Part shown: positions 19,780 through 29,992 of the stretch, piece after piece
Layout of the letters: every line of letters begins with the position of its first letter
How positions within the stretch are numbered: position 1 is the stretch's first letter
Source of the DNA: Marinicella algicola
Lineage (GTDB): Bacteria; Pseudomonadota; Gammaproteobacteria; Xanthomonadales; Marinicellaceae
Length of the DNA: 64,000 bases
NCBI RefSeq assembly: GCF_028401385.1
Contig: NZ_JAQOMR010000001.1
Location: forward strand, 3,640,501 to 3,704,500
Reading direction: 5' to 3'
Notes under the pieces: generated by a model
Database searches by the model: none
The model's input: the letters and a program-made list of their open reading frames with translations, nothing else
What the model was told of the DNA's origin: nothing
Translations under genes and position numbers: made by a program

Positions 19780-21154
19780 TCAGGATTGCGCTGGATCGAA
19801 CCAGCCGCCGGGTGGCGCAAAACGTGTCATTTTCTCAGATCCCCAGGTGCCGGGCTTGTAGTTTTCCGGCTGCGACTTGTCGTCGAGGATCGGCTCGAAG
19901 ATCGTCCATGCGAGTTCGGCCGCATCCTCGCGGGTGAACAGTTCGCGTCGGCCAGCCATGGCATCGCCGATCAGCCGGTCATAGGGCGCCAGATCACCGA
20001 CACCGTCATCAACGGCGGCAAGCTCCACCGCCTCGCCGCGCATGTCCTCGCCCGGCGATTTGCGTCGGGCACCAAGACCGATCTCGATATTCGGGCCAAG
20101 ACGAAAGCGCACGTAGTTGGAACTGGAATGCTTCACCGTATCGAAAAGCGCAATCGGCGGGCTCTTGAAGCGCACCACGACTTCGGTCGCGTGAACGGGG
20201 AGGTTCTTGCCGGCCCGGATGAAAAGGGCACGCCGCTCCAGCGCCAGGTATTGAGATGAAACCGCACGGCGGCAAAGGTCTCCGTCGTCGAGCCGGCGGC
20301 AACGCCCGGCTCATCGACATAGCCGTCGAACTGGCCACGCACCACATCTTCGTGCGTCAGCGGCGGGATGGCCTTCAAAATCTGCACCTTCTCGTCCACC
20401 AGATCGTCGGACGAACCGGTCACGGGCGGCTCCATCGCCAAAAGCAGCAGCACGTTGACCAGATGGTTCTGGATCACGTCGCGAATGCAGCCGACCTCGT
20501 CATAAAACTTGCCGCGTCCCGCAACGCCGAAATCCTCGGCCATGGTGATCTGGACACTGTCGATATGGTCGCGGTTCCAGATCGGCTCCAGAAAGGCATT
20601 GGCGAAGCGGAAATAGAGCAGGTTCTGGATCGCTTCCTTGCCGAGGAAATGGTCGATGCGGAAGATCGCATCTTCCTCGAACACCGCATGCAGCACCTGA
20701 TTGAGCGCCTCAGCCGATTCAAGATCGCGCCCGAACGGCTTTTCCACCATCAGCCGGGCGCCCCTGGCGATCCCCGCCTTGTCGAGCCCGCCTGCGACGG
20801 TTTCGAACAGCGATGGCGGGATGGCGAGATAATAGAGCGGGCTTTTGGCCTTGCCGAGCGTCTCGCGCAGCGTGTCGAAGGTGGACTGGCTGCGATAGTC
20901 GCCGGAAACATAGGATAGAAGCCCGGTGAATTTCGCAAACACCGCCTCGTCGATCGCCTCGACATGGGTTTCCACCGCGTCTCTGGCGCGGGCAATCAGC
21001 TGGTCGAGGGTCCAGTCGTCGAAGGCGACGCCGATCACCGGCGTGGTCAGCGCCCCTCGCTTTACCATGGCGTAAAGCGAGGGAAGATCATCTTGTGGGC
21101 CAGATCACCGGTCACACCAAACACGACCAGCGCGTCAGATTTTTGCTCCGTCAT
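19780..21154 (-). CDS. zwf: glucose-6-phosphate 1-dehydrogenase, read with two frameshifts
   Basis: Oxidises glucose-6-phosphate to 6-phosphogluconolactone with NADP, the entry to the pentose-phosphate and Entner-Doudoroff routes. The N-terminus '[18 protein letters not shown]' holds the Rossmann dinucleotide motif, and '[20 protein letters not shown]' is the active-site signature with its catalytic histidine. '[15 protein letters not shown]' is also typical. A missing C near 21078 restores '[12 protein letters not shown]', and a missing T in the A-run 20222-20225 (plus strand) restores '[12 protein letters not shown]'. About 458 residues result. It lies 19 bases after gnd in the same operon. 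No 6-phosphogluconolactonase gene intervenes. Confidence 0.92.
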
Positions 21155-21173
21155 CGTTTTGTTCTCCGCACCG

Positions 21174-22174
21174 TCATGACTTTTCCAGATGGCCGCCGAA
21201 GGCGTAGCGCATCGCCGAAAGAACCTTGCCTGCGAATTCGGCCTCGCCGCGTGAGGAGAACCGGTCGAACAGTGCCGATGACAGCACTGGCGCCGGCACA
21301 CTGGTGTCGATCGCCGCCTGCAATGTCCAGCGGCCTTCGCCCGAATCCGACACCCGACCATCAAACCCTTCGAGAGACGGATTTTCCTTCAACGCCGCCG
21401 CAGTCAGGTCCAGAAGCCACGACCCGATCACCGAACCATGGCGCCAGACCTCGGTCACGGCGGCAAGATCGATGTCGAACTGGTAGTATTGCGGGTTCGA
21501 AAGCGGTGTCGTCTCGGCGTCGACCTCGCGATCGCCTTTGCCCGCATTGGCCGCCTTCAGCACATTCAGCCCTTCGGCATAGGCCGCCATCACGCCGTAT
21601 TCGATGCCGTTATGCACCATCTTGACGAAGTGGCCCGCCCCGGTCGGTCCGCAGTGCAGGTAACCCTTTGAGGCTGTGCCCTCGCCTGCAGCGGGCGTGG
21701 CATCCGCATCAGGTCCCGGCGCAAGCGAGGCGAAGATCGGATCGAGCCGCTTTACCGCCGCCTCGGGACCGCCGATCATCAGCGAATAGCCGCGCTCGAG
21801 GCCCCAGACCCCGCCCGACGTACCGGCATCGATGAAGTCTACGCCGGCGGGCGCGAATTCGGCGGCCAGGTCAATCGCATCGCGGTAGTTGGAGTTGCCG
21901 CCATTGATGATGGCGTCACCCTTTCGAGCTTTGCAGAAAGATCGCGCGCAATGCGTGGGGTGATCGCCGCCGGCAGCATCATCCACACAGCGCGGGGCGG
22001 TTCCAGCTTGGCGACCAGGTCGTCGACGGAGCTGGCGCCGATGGCGCCCTCCGCGACCAGCTGAGCGACATTGTCGGGGTTCACGTCGAAGACGACGCAT
22101 TCATGGCCGTCTTTCATGAGACGCCGCACCATGTTGGCACCCATCCGCCCGAGCCCCATCATTCCAATCTGCAT
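21174..22174 (-). CDS. gnd: 6-phosphogluconate dehydrogenase, decarboxylating (short form), read with one frameshift
   Basis: Converts 6-phosphogluconate to ribulose-5-phosphate and CO2. The start at 22174 ([20 protein letters not shown]) has a GGAG site upstream and gives a Rossmann motif. Other family signatures are '[15 protein letters not shown]', '[20 protein letters not shown]' and '[20 protein letters not shown]'. Rejoined length of about 333 residues matches the short NAD-preferring YqeC/GntZ-type enzymes rather than the 470-residue form. A missing A near 21921-21925 restores '[15 protein letters not shown]'. It sits between the glucoamylase and zwf genes on the same strand. Confidence 0.9.
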
Positions 22175-22205
22175 GTCCAAACTCCGTTTCCTGTGCTGGT
22201 TCGCC

Positions 22206-24609
22206 TTATTCGCCGACGCGAACGGTGAAATCTACATTCTCCCACTGTCCGCTTTCGGGCCAGAAGAAAGTGAAAACCACCGCATGGCCGGGTTCCACGC
22301 CCTTCAACGGCAAATCCGAGAAATGAGTCCCGAGCCCCGATGGCTTCGTCTTGATGTCCTTGACGGTGGCCCAGCCATCGACACTCCAGTGGATGGTTGC
22401 CGCATCCGCAAGTTCGATCCTCAGCGTCTTGCCGGCCGGTATTGTGGTCAACCTGTTGTTGAACCGCCAGATCCGTATTTTTGATCCTGTCTGCTTCTCG
22501 ATGTAGCGGGTCCGGCCCTGCGGCGGCATGTCGAACACGGCGCCATCGGCGAGTGAGCGCAACAGTTTGATATGCTCCGAATGCGCCCAGACCAGCGGCA
22601 TCGCGCTACCCGAGGGGCGGCCGAAATAAAGCTCACGATCCGGCATATCGGGGCCATCCCAGCTTTGCTCCGGGAGCAACCCGCCGGCATTGGCGGATTT
22701 TTCGAGCGTTGAAAGCAACGCCTCGGCAGCACCGGTCCTGCCAGCGGCAAGCTCGTAATGGGCGCGCTCGCCGGCCAGCAAGGGCCAGGCTCGCCCTTGA
22801 CCGATACCATCAAAAGGTTGGCCGTCCTCATGCTCGCCATAGCCATCGCCTGTATATCGATACCAGAGTGCGCCTTGCGGCAGTTCCGCGCGCAGAGTGT
22901 GATCGATCGCCTTGACGGTATCCAAGATACGCGGGTCGTCCGCCGCGCGTAGCCCGAAGCGCACCAGTGCCAGCGCATCTGGACTGATCACGGCATCGCT
23001 CGCCATAAGCGAGTGGTCGGACGTCTGGTTGCGGATCGGCGTGGTTCCTGCCGGACCAGCGGTATCCGTAGCGCCGGGCGAGGCAATCCGCACATAATAG
23101 CCGGAGATATCCAGCGCCCTGCACAGTTCCGGATCACCCTCGAACGTCCATTTCTCGATCTGCTCGTTCCAGCAATCCGCCGTCTCGCGCAGATGATCGG
23201 CCGCTTTCTTCTCACCGTCGATCTCTAGCATGTCGGCAGCGGCCAGCAGGGCTGTGATTTCCACCGCGAGCGTGAACGGGCTGTATCCGCCGTCCTCCTC
23301 CCAACGATCTTCTCCGGTGGATGGACCGTTGGCGAGGATATAGCCGGCAGCACTTTGTATCATCGGCAAGAACCGGCGCATGGCCTTGCTGTTGAGATGG
23401 CCGTTCCGGCGCAGCATGTCAGCGAGCAGGATCGGGAAGGCGCATCTCGTCCATCTGGACGCCACCCCAGTACGGCTTGCCGTCGAGCCAGAAATTTTGC
23501 GCCCAGCGACCGGAGGGCTGCTGCAGTTCGCGCAGATAGTCGAGGATCGCCAATGCCTCTTTCGCATCACCGGCAGCCAGAAAGCCGCCAGCCGTCTCGA
23601 CCAGGTCGCGCGGCCACACCAGATGGTACCCGCCGAGATCGCCATCGCCCTTGGAAAACCCCCAGGGGATCGACAGGCTGGCAACCGCGGCCCCAGGACG
23701 GTCCGACGCACGATGGGTCGCAAGCACCGCCGTCGAGACACGATAGGCGTTGATCCCGTCTTGCTGCTTGCGATCGAGCGGAGCCAGACCGTCCTGCCAC
23801 TTCCGCCAGCCGGTGACATATTTGTCCAGAGCATGGTCGAAGCCGTCCTTCAGGCTCCGCGTGGCCGCCGCCGCCGCTTCATGTTCGGTCTGGCCGAAAC
23901 CGAGCGCCAGCACCACGGTCCCGTCGCTGTCGGCAAAGTCGATCTCGCCGGCGAGGGCGACGTTGCCGTCATCGGCGCGCTGGTACTGCTCGACGAGCCG
24001 TCCATGCCGGGACAATTGCTGCCAGCCATCCGACGTCCCGACGAAACCGGCGGACATTGCTCGCCACGGCGCGCTCGAAGCCAGCGCCAGATAGCGGGAG
24101 CGGCCGCTGGCAAACAGGATCGGCGCGCCCTCGAACTCGCCGATCCAGGCCGAATTCGATGCTCCGGCATTGACCAGATGCGGCGCCAGAAGCGCGTTCA
24201 CCCGATAGTCGCCCGCCTTGCCCTTGAGCGCGGTAAACGAAATGCGCTGGAGAACGCTGGCCCGGGCGGGGTCGCTGATGATCTGCTTTTCGATCCGGTA
24301 GGCGCCGTCTATGGCAGTATTCACGATCGAAAATGCCGGAATGCCGCCTTCCAACGGTGCGGTTTCCTGTTCGCAATCGCGCTTTTCCTCGGAAAAATAG
24401 CCTTCAGGTCCGGTCACGACAAACCCGAAATCGCGCGTACACGCGCTGTCGACGCGCGGATAGTATATCTCGTTGAGAATGCCGTGGCTCAGCGTAAACC
24501 AGACCGGAGAAGCGTTCGAAAGCGCGGTGCCAACCCCGCTCTTTGCGCTCGACGTCCAGCGGGCGCCGATACCCGGGGCGCCCGTAGCAAAATCGATCAT
24601 GTCACTCAT
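22206..24609 (-). CDS. glucan 1,4-alpha-glucosidase (GH15 glucoamylase family), read with one frameshift
   Basis: Releases glucose from the non-reducing ends of alpha-glucans. About 801 residues. The N-terminal beta-sandwich domain runs to about residue 280 ('[20 protein letters not shown]'). The catalytic (alpha/alpha)6 barrel contains '[20 protein letters not shown]', the acid segment '[18 protein letters not shown]' and the second acidic site in '[15 protein letters not shown]'. A small C-terminal beta domain follows. No signal peptide is visible, so it likely acts on cytosolic glucan such as glycogen. The break near 23440 is a single indel ('[15 protein letters not shown]' after repair). 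A GGAGGAAG ribosome-binding site lies at 24614-24621, but an IS element begins at 24627, so the native promoter is displaced. Confidence 0.88.
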
Positions 24610-24626
24610 CGTTGCTTCCTCCGTAA

Positions 24627-25555
24627 GAGCCCGATTTAAAAGTTGTTGAGTGATATCAGAAGGATGTGATTCAACCACCTCTGCCAAGAACGTGGAGGAT
24701 CGCATGCCCTGGAATGATATCACCCGCCTGCAGCATAACCGGGATCGCCTTCGCTATCCAACCGATTTGACGGACCGTGAGTGGGCTGTAATTGCTCCAC
24801 TGATACCGCTGGCCAAGCCCGGCGGGCGGCCACGGAAAACGAATATGAGGGAAGTGGTGAACGCGATCCTTTATATTGCGGGCAGCGGCAGTCAATGGCG
24901 GGCTCTGCCGAAGGACTTCCTCCGGTCTCCACGGTGCGAGGCTATTTCTATGGCTGGCGCGACATCGGCCTTTGGCAGACCATCAATCATCTGCTCGTCT
25001 GCGCTACGCGCGAACTGGAGGGGCGCGAGGCCTCGCCCACAGCCGGTGTCATCGACAGCCAGAGTGTCAAGACCACCGAAAGCGGCGGGGTTTCGGGCTA
25101 CGACGCCGGCAAGAAGATCAAGGGCCGCAAGCGCCACATCATCACCGATACGATCGGGCTGATGCTGTTCGTGCTTGTCCATGCTGCCGATATCCAGGAC
25201 CGCGACGGTGCGCCCGATGTCCTGAAAGCCATCCGCTACCGTTTCCCTGGTTGCGCCATGTCTTCGCAGATGGCGGCTATGCCGGGCAGAAGTTGCGAAA
25301 AGCGCTGCGCGGATGCGGCCAATGGAACCTTGAAATCATCAAGCGCTCCGACATAGCGAAAGGCTTTGAGGTTCTGCCCCGCCGATGGGTGGTGGAGCGC
25401 ACCTTCGGCTGGTTCGGACGATGCCGTCGGTTGGCCAAAGATTGGGAAAAGTCCATCGCAAGCGCCACAGCATGGGTCAACATCGCCAGCATCAGGGTGA
25501 TGACCAGACGCCTCGCACGATATTGTTTCCCATCATGAACTTTTGAATCCGGCTC
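24627..25555 (+). mobile_element. IS5-family insertion sequence (929 bp) with terminal inverted repeats and TAA target duplication
   Basis: Both ends can be read directly. The left end (24627-24644) and the reverse complement of the right end (25538-25555) match at 16 of 18 positions, with consensus GAGCCSGATTYAAAAGTT. The element is flanked by TAA at 24624-24626 and TAA at 25556-25558, a 3-bp target duplication consistent with IS1031/IS427-type members of the IS5 family. It encodes one transposase on the plus strand. The insertion is 18 bases upstream of the GH15 start codon, leaving the ribosome-binding site but cutting off upstream DNA. Confidence 0.9.
24704..25538 (+). CDS. IS5-family DDE transposase, read with frameshifts
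   Basis: Catalyses transposition of the surrounding element. The start at 24704 (MPWNDITRLQHNRDRL) follows a GGAGG site. The N-terminal DUF4096-type part is 'YPTDLTDREWAVIAPLIPLA'. The catalytic acidic residues can be placed: D in 'AGVIDSQSVKTTESGG', D in 'HVFADGGYAGQKLRKAL' and E in 'VVERTFGWFGRCRRLAKDWE'. Two single-base breaks are needed to join these, near 24920 and near 25255. Because other genes in this window show the same kind of break, the transposase may be functional in the cell. About 278 residues. Confidence 0.88.
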
Positions 25556-25558
25556 TAA

Positions 25559-25828
25559 GGTTTGACGCCGTCTGTTTTGCGCACCCAAAACCAGAAAGGT
25601 TCTTCTTGACTGCCGTTTCATCGGTCATTCGGTTTGGGGACAGCAACCCGATGCCGCCTGAGAACTATTGTTGAGAACCGATAGCAGAGCAAACTGTCTT
25701 GTGTGTTTCCGGAAGGTTAACTTTTTGTATTGTTCGTATGCTCAAGCGCAGAGGCGCCGACATTTCTTTCGCGAAAAGCCGCACTTTAGCGCGGGGCCGC
25801 AACAGGGCCTGAAATAATCGCGCCTGTG
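25559..25828. other. intergenic region between the IS element and the LysR gene
   Basis: I see no gene here. This is the DNA that originally lay upstream of the glucoamylase gene and is now separated from it by the insertion; a native promoter for the GH15 operon, if one existed, should be sought here. It is also the downstream flank of the minus-strand LysR gene. Confidence 0.35.
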
Positions 25829-26680
25829 TCAGCTACGGCTTTCGAGAATCATGTCGAACAGGAAGCGGACATGATCCTGATCGGCCTGTTTGCCCAGATG
25901 CGCGTAATAATTCACCAACGGCAGGGACGGCAGGCCGTCATCAGGCCCCAGCAACCGGGTTGCGGAAAAGAACGAACTTTCTGTGCGCGCCGTTATGCCA
26001 AGGCCCGCCGCAACCGAGAGCCTCACGCCGGCAAGCGACGGAGAGGTGACGCGTTCGATATACGAGTAACCATCGACATCGAGCGCATCGAGCGCGATCT
26101 GACGGAACATGCTCGGCTCATCGGCGAGAACGAGCGGCACCGGCATCTGCCGATCCAGTTTGAAATGGGGCGCCGCAAGCCAGCAGGCCGGAATACTGGC
26201 AATACGCGTGCCGCCGAAAAGCCCGGAACGGCGTGTGCTCAACGTGATGTCGAGCAGGCCGTCTTGCAGCAATGTCATCAGGTCCGGACTTCGCCCGACA
26301 TGGATGACGGCGCGCACCGATGGCCACGCCCTGCTGTATTCCGCGAGTATCTCGGGGAGAAGCCGCTCCGCTATTTCCTGTGGGGCGCCAAGCTGCACAA
26401 CGTCCTGCTGATCGGACTGTGTCAGTGCGGCCATCGCAAAACGCGACAAAGACAGGATTTCTCGGGCATAATTGACCAGGGTCAGCCCCGCGGGCGTGAG
26501 TTCCCGCTTGCGCCCGACCTGGCGGAAAAGCTGAACCCCAGTGAGGCTCTCCAGCTTCTGCATCTGCTGGGTCACGGCAGATTGCGTGCGCCCCACCTTC
26601 CGGGCGGCACCCTCGAAGCTGCCCGTCTCATAAACGGCCCGCAGTGTTCGCAAATGGCTGATATGAAAGTCGATGTCCAC
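25829..26680 (-). CDS. LysR-family transcriptional regulator
   Basis: 283 residues with an intact frame. The N-terminal winged helix-turn-helix is clear: 'HLRTLRAVYETGSFEGAARK', 'VGRTQSAVTQQMQKLESLTG' and 'LFRQVGRKRELTPAGLTLV'. The remainder has the type 2 periplasmic-binding fold of LysR effector domains ('VQLGAPQEIAERLLPEIL', 'LDITLSTRRSG'). It is transcribed divergently from tctC with 123 bases between start codons, the classic LysR arrangement, so it most likely controls the tct and sulfur-metabolism genes in response to the transported compound. Confidence 0.9.
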   Translation of the reverse strand: MDIDFHISHLRTLRAVYETGSFEGAARKVGRTQSAVTQQMQKLESLTGVQLFRQVGRKRELTPAGLTLVNYAREILSLSRFAMAALTQSDQQDVVQLGAPQEIAERLLPEILAEYSRAWPSVRAVIHVGRSPDLMTLLQDGLLDITLSTRRSGLFGGTRIASIPACWLAAPHFKLDRQMPVPLVLADEPSMFRQIALDALDVDGYSYIERVTSPSLAGVRLSVAAGLGITARTESSFFSATRLLGPDDGLPSLPLVNYYAHLGKQADQDHVRFLFDMILESRS

Positions 26681-26691
26681 ACCTGAATCAC

Positions 26692-26737
26692 ATTAGATTT
26701 ACTAATGACTTCACATATTTTTCTAAATTTACCTAAT
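26692..26737. promoter_or_regulatory. candidate LysR operator in the divergent LysR-tctC region
   Basis: ATTAGATTTACTAAT at 26692-26706 has ATTAG/CTAAT arms and fits the T-N11-A pattern of LysR boxes. A related sequence, CTAAATTTACCTAAT, lies at 26723-26737. The shared ATTTAC cores are 30 bases apart, about three helical turns, as expected for regulatory and activation sites bound by one LysR tetramer. Assignment to the adjacent regulator is inference. Confidence 0.45.
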
Positions 26738-26803
26738 ATTTTTTTGCCCTACCGTCGAGAAATAACCAAAAGAAAAATCTCTCAACCAGCAGGAGAACAA
26801 TCC

Positions 26804-27754
26804 ATGTTCAAATCTCTCATCCTCGGCGTACTCGTCGCCGGCGGTATTGCCACGACAGCATCCGCGCAGGATTATCCGACAAAGGACATCGAGCTTGTCG
26901 TGCCTTTCGCTCCGGGTGGCAGCGTTGACGTGACCTCGCGCCTGATCGCCGAAACCGCCAACACATTCCTCGACGGAAAAGAAGTTGTCGTTGCCAATCG
27001 CGCTGGCGGCGGCGGCGTTGTCGGGCAGAGCTTCGTCTCCAAGGCCAAGCCGGATGGCTATACAGTGCTTGCCATGACCAGCTCCGTGGTGACCAATCCC
27101 CAGCTCAAGGGCGCGCCCTACAAGATCACCGATTTCAAGCCCGTAGCAGCGTACAATATCGACCCCGAAGTGATTGCCGTCCCGGCCGGTTCGCCTTTTG
27201 CCAACATCGATGACTTCGTCGCGGCGACAAAGAAGAGCCCGCTCAACATGACCGTCGCCGGCATTGGCACTTCGCATCATATGGCAGGCCTGGCGTTGAC
27301 GACAGCTGCCGGTCTCGAATTCAACTATATTCCTGCCAAGGGGTTCGGCGAGCAGCTTCAGGCGGTAGCCGGTGATCATGCCGATGGCGCCTTCTGGCCG
27401 ATGGGCGAGGCGATGAGCCACGCCGAAGCCGGTACCGTGCGGATCCTCGCCATTGCCTCTGACGAACGCGACCCGAACTTCCCCGATGTTCCGACATTTG
27501 AAGAAGCCGGTCTCAATGTTCCGATCTGGGCAACTTTCCGTGGCTGGGCCGTGCCTGCCGGCACGCCGGACGAGGTGGTGATCTATCTTTCCGATCTGCT
27601 CAAGCATGTCTATGACGATGAAGGCTACAGGCAGAATATGAAGGACGCCGGTTTCGACCCGATCTACCGCGATGCGGCCGATTTCGAGGCGATCATTACC
27701 TCCTATTCCGACCAGGTTGTGCCGATCATCGACGAAAACGGACTGGGCAAGTAG
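26804..27754 (+). CDS. tctC: tripartite tricarboxylate transporter substrate-binding protein
   Basis: Periplasmic receptor of a TTT-family importer. The start at 26804 (MFKSLILGVLVAGG) is preceded by AGGAG and gives a 21-residue signal peptide ending 'ATTASA'. The mature protein has the family's 'DIELVVPFAPGGSVDVTSRL' opening, 'VVANRAGGGGVVGQ' and 'PTFEEAGLNVPIWATFRGWA'. Length 316 is typical and the frame is intact. It is followed by tctB and tctA. TctC-type receptors bind carboxylates of many kinds; the thiol dioxygenase and rhodanese genes downstream suggest a sulfur-containing carboxylate, but this is inference. Confidence 0.92.
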   Translation: MFKSLILGVLVAGGIATTASAQDYPTKDIELVVPFAPGGSVDVTSRLIAETANTFLDGKEVVVANRAGGGGVVGQSFVSKAKPDGYTVLAMTSSVVTNPQLKGAPYKITDFKPVAAYNIDPEVIAVPAGSPFANIDDFVAATKKSPLNMTVAGIGTSHHMAGLALTTAAGLEFNYIPAKGFGEQLQAVAGDHADGAFWPMGEAMSHAEAGTVRILAIASDERDPNFPDVPTFEEAGLNVPIWATFRGWAVPAGTPDEVVIYLSDLLKHVYDDEGYRQNMKDAGFDPIYRDAADFEAIITSYSDQVVPIIDENGLGK

Positions 27755-27770
27755 AACAAAGCTCTGCGTA

Positions 27771-27805
27771 CCAGACGTTTGGGCGGTATTGATCCGAACG
27801 TCTGG
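27771..27805 (+). promoter_or_regulatory. intercistronic hairpin between tctC and tctB
   Basis: A perfect 9-bp stem (CCAGACGTT at 27771-27779 with AACGTCTGG at 27797-27805) encloses a 17-base loop, 17 bases after the tctC stop. There is no T-run, so it is unlikely to be a full terminator. Hairpins in this place commonly stabilise the upstream mRNA or attenuate transcription, so that the binding protein is made in excess over the membrane subunits. Confidence 0.5.
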
Positions 27806-27914
27806 CAACCTGGAGGGCCCGTCGCGCGCTCCGGTCGATATGCAGACATGCCTTCAGATGCGTGCCACTCTATTGGCCGCATCCGGCACCCGGTTTCAGC
27901 TTTTCGAGGTTATC

Positions 27915-28399
27915 ATGTCGACATCCGGAAAAATCTCTCATCCGGCCGCAGTTTATGCACTGACACCGATCTTTGGACGGGGATCGTACTAACGCTTTTG
28001 GGCGCTGGTGCCGCTTGGCTGGCAACCGGGTTCGACACGGCGTCGCGGCCTTTTCCCCTGATCGTGTCACTGGTCCTGGCATCCTGCGGCCTCATGATCT
28101 TCTTGAGGGCGCTGGTATCAGGAAAAGGTCAGGCGCTGCCATTCCATGATTTCGGCATCGTGGCACTTGCTGCATTTCTGATTGTGTTGTGGGGGCTCGC
28201 TCTGAAAGCGGGTGTGGGTTTCGCGATTACGACCGTGTTGTTCTTGATGGCGATCTTTCGGCTCGCCGGACTTCGGCGGCCGGGGCGGTCACTCGGTCTT
28301 GCCGTAGCGATCACTCTGGTCATCTACGGCATCTTCGTTCTGGTGCTGAACGTCCATTTACCGGCCTCCTTCCTTTCCTTCATCGCACCGGGCTTTTGA
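27915..28399 (+). CDS. tctB: tripartite tricarboxylate transporter small membrane subunit, read with one frameshift
   Basis: Small four-helix membrane subunit of the TTT importer. The likely start at 27915 (MSTSGKISHPAAV) runs into a second frame near 27960 that reads 'TDLWTGIVLTLLGAGAAWLA' and then 'TASRPFPLIVSLVLASCGLM'. Three further helices follow, ending '...SFLSFIAPGF'. The 'DxxxGxxLxxxGxxxxxxA...RxFP' pattern is the TctB hallmark. About 161 residues. Two bases separate its stop from the tctA start, supporting a shared operon. Confidence 0.82.
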
Positions 28400-28401
28400 T
28401 C

Positions 28402-29952
28402 ATGGATCAGATCCTTCTTGGTTTCTCACAACTGCTGCAACCGTCCGTTCTGATGATGCTGTCGGTCGGCGTTTTTGTCGGTCTCGTCGTGGGCTCTATA
28501 CCGGGCGTCAACGACAATATTGCATTTGCGGTGTTCATCCCCTTTCGTTCAGCCTTCCAGCCGAACAGGCACTTGCACTGATGGTCGGCATCTATTGCGC
28601 GGCCGCTGCCGGTGGCGCAATTCCCGCCATCATGATCCGGGTGCCGGGAACCGCATCGGCACTTTTGACCACGATAAACGGCAATGCGATGGCGCGTCAG
28701 GGCAAGGCCGGGCAGGCACTGGGCATCGCAATGACATCATCCGTAATCGGCGGTGTCCTGAGTGGCTTCTGTCCTGCTGATCTTTGCGCCCGCGCTTGCC
28801 AAGGTGGCGCTTCGTTTCGGCTATGTCGAAAATGCCGCGCTCACGGTTCTCGGCCTTTCCAGTGTGGTCGGCCTTGTCTCAGGCAATGTGCTGAAGGGCC
28901 TTGTGTCCGCTACGATCGGTCTGCTGGTCGCAACCATTGGCTACAGCCAGATAACCGGTACGCCGCGCTATATGTTCGGCAATTTCAACCTGATCGAGGG
29001 CATCCCATTCGTGCCTCTACTGGTCGGTCTGTTTGGTGTTGCCGCCGTGTTCGAACTGCTGCGTGACCATGCTTATGAACGGCGCGAGCAGATTGAAAGC
29101 GAGCCCTTGCCCGAAATCGGCTCGATGCGTCTTAGCGGCAAGATGATACGCCGGCTTATCCCTACATGGCTGACCAGTGCGGCGATCGGCAATTTCATCG
29201 GCGTCCTGCCGGGGGCCGGGATGCTGATGGCGATCTACATCGCCTATGGACAGGCTGCCCGCCGTTTCCGCAAGCATTTTGAAGGCCGCCCCGGCGAGCC
29301 GAACTGGGACGAGGGCGCGCCTGAGGGCATTGCTGCCCCCGAGGCGGCCAACAATGCGGTCACGGCAAGTTCCATGGTGCCGCTGCTTTCGCTCGGCGTT
29401 CCCGGTAACTCCACGTCGGCTTTGTTCATCGGTGCCATGGCACTGCATGGCCTGGTTCCCGGTCCGCTGCTGTTCTCACAGCATGCCGATATCGCCTGGA
29501 TGATCATGGTGGCCTTTCTGGCATGTAATCTGTTGATGGCGCCTGCCGCATTTGTCGTGATCCATACCGTGACAAGGACGATTTTTGCCGTCCCGAGAAA
29601 TGTCATGGTCGGCATCATCATTCTTCTCTGCCTGCTGGGCGCCTATTCCGATGGCAACAACCTCTTCAATGTCTGGATAGCGGTCGGCGCGGGTGTCGTT
29701 GCCTATCTTATGAAGGTCTCGGATATCCCTCTGGGGCCTGCCATCCTCGGGCTGGTTCTGGGGGCGCAGATGGAGGCGGCATTTTCCAATTCGCTTTCGA
29801 TCTCGCATGGCAACTGGCTTGTCTTCATCGACCCGGTCACCCATCCGATCAGCCTTGCCATGCTGATGATCGCGGCGCTGATGTGGCTGGCACCCATCGT
29901 CCACGGCATCCGCTACCTGCATGCGCGGCGCGCGATCACACCCGCTGTCTGA
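28402..29952 (+). CDS. tctA: tripartite tricarboxylate transporter large permease, read with two frameshifts
   Basis: Twelve-helix permease of the TTT importer, about 517 residues. Family signatures are 'VGVFVGLVVGSIPGVND' near the N-terminus, 'GGAIPAIMIRVPGTASALLT', 'NFIGVLPGAGMLMAIYIAYG' and 'EGIAAPEAANNAVTASSMVP' followed by 'LLSLGVPGNSTSALFIGAM'. The paired glycine/proline-rich segments are characteristic of TctA inverted repeats. Breaks near 28545 and near 28765-28790 are single missing bases. It ends 41 bases before the thiol dioxygenase gene. Confidence 0.88.
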
Positions 29953-29992
29953 CCGCCGCTCAACCATAATTCGATCCAAGGGAGTATCTTCG

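Noticed and set aside
22206..24609. Several long plus-strand frames across the glucoamylase gene
   Set aside because: They mirror the GH15 coding frame and contain no motifs; the minus-strand gene explains the region after one frame correction.
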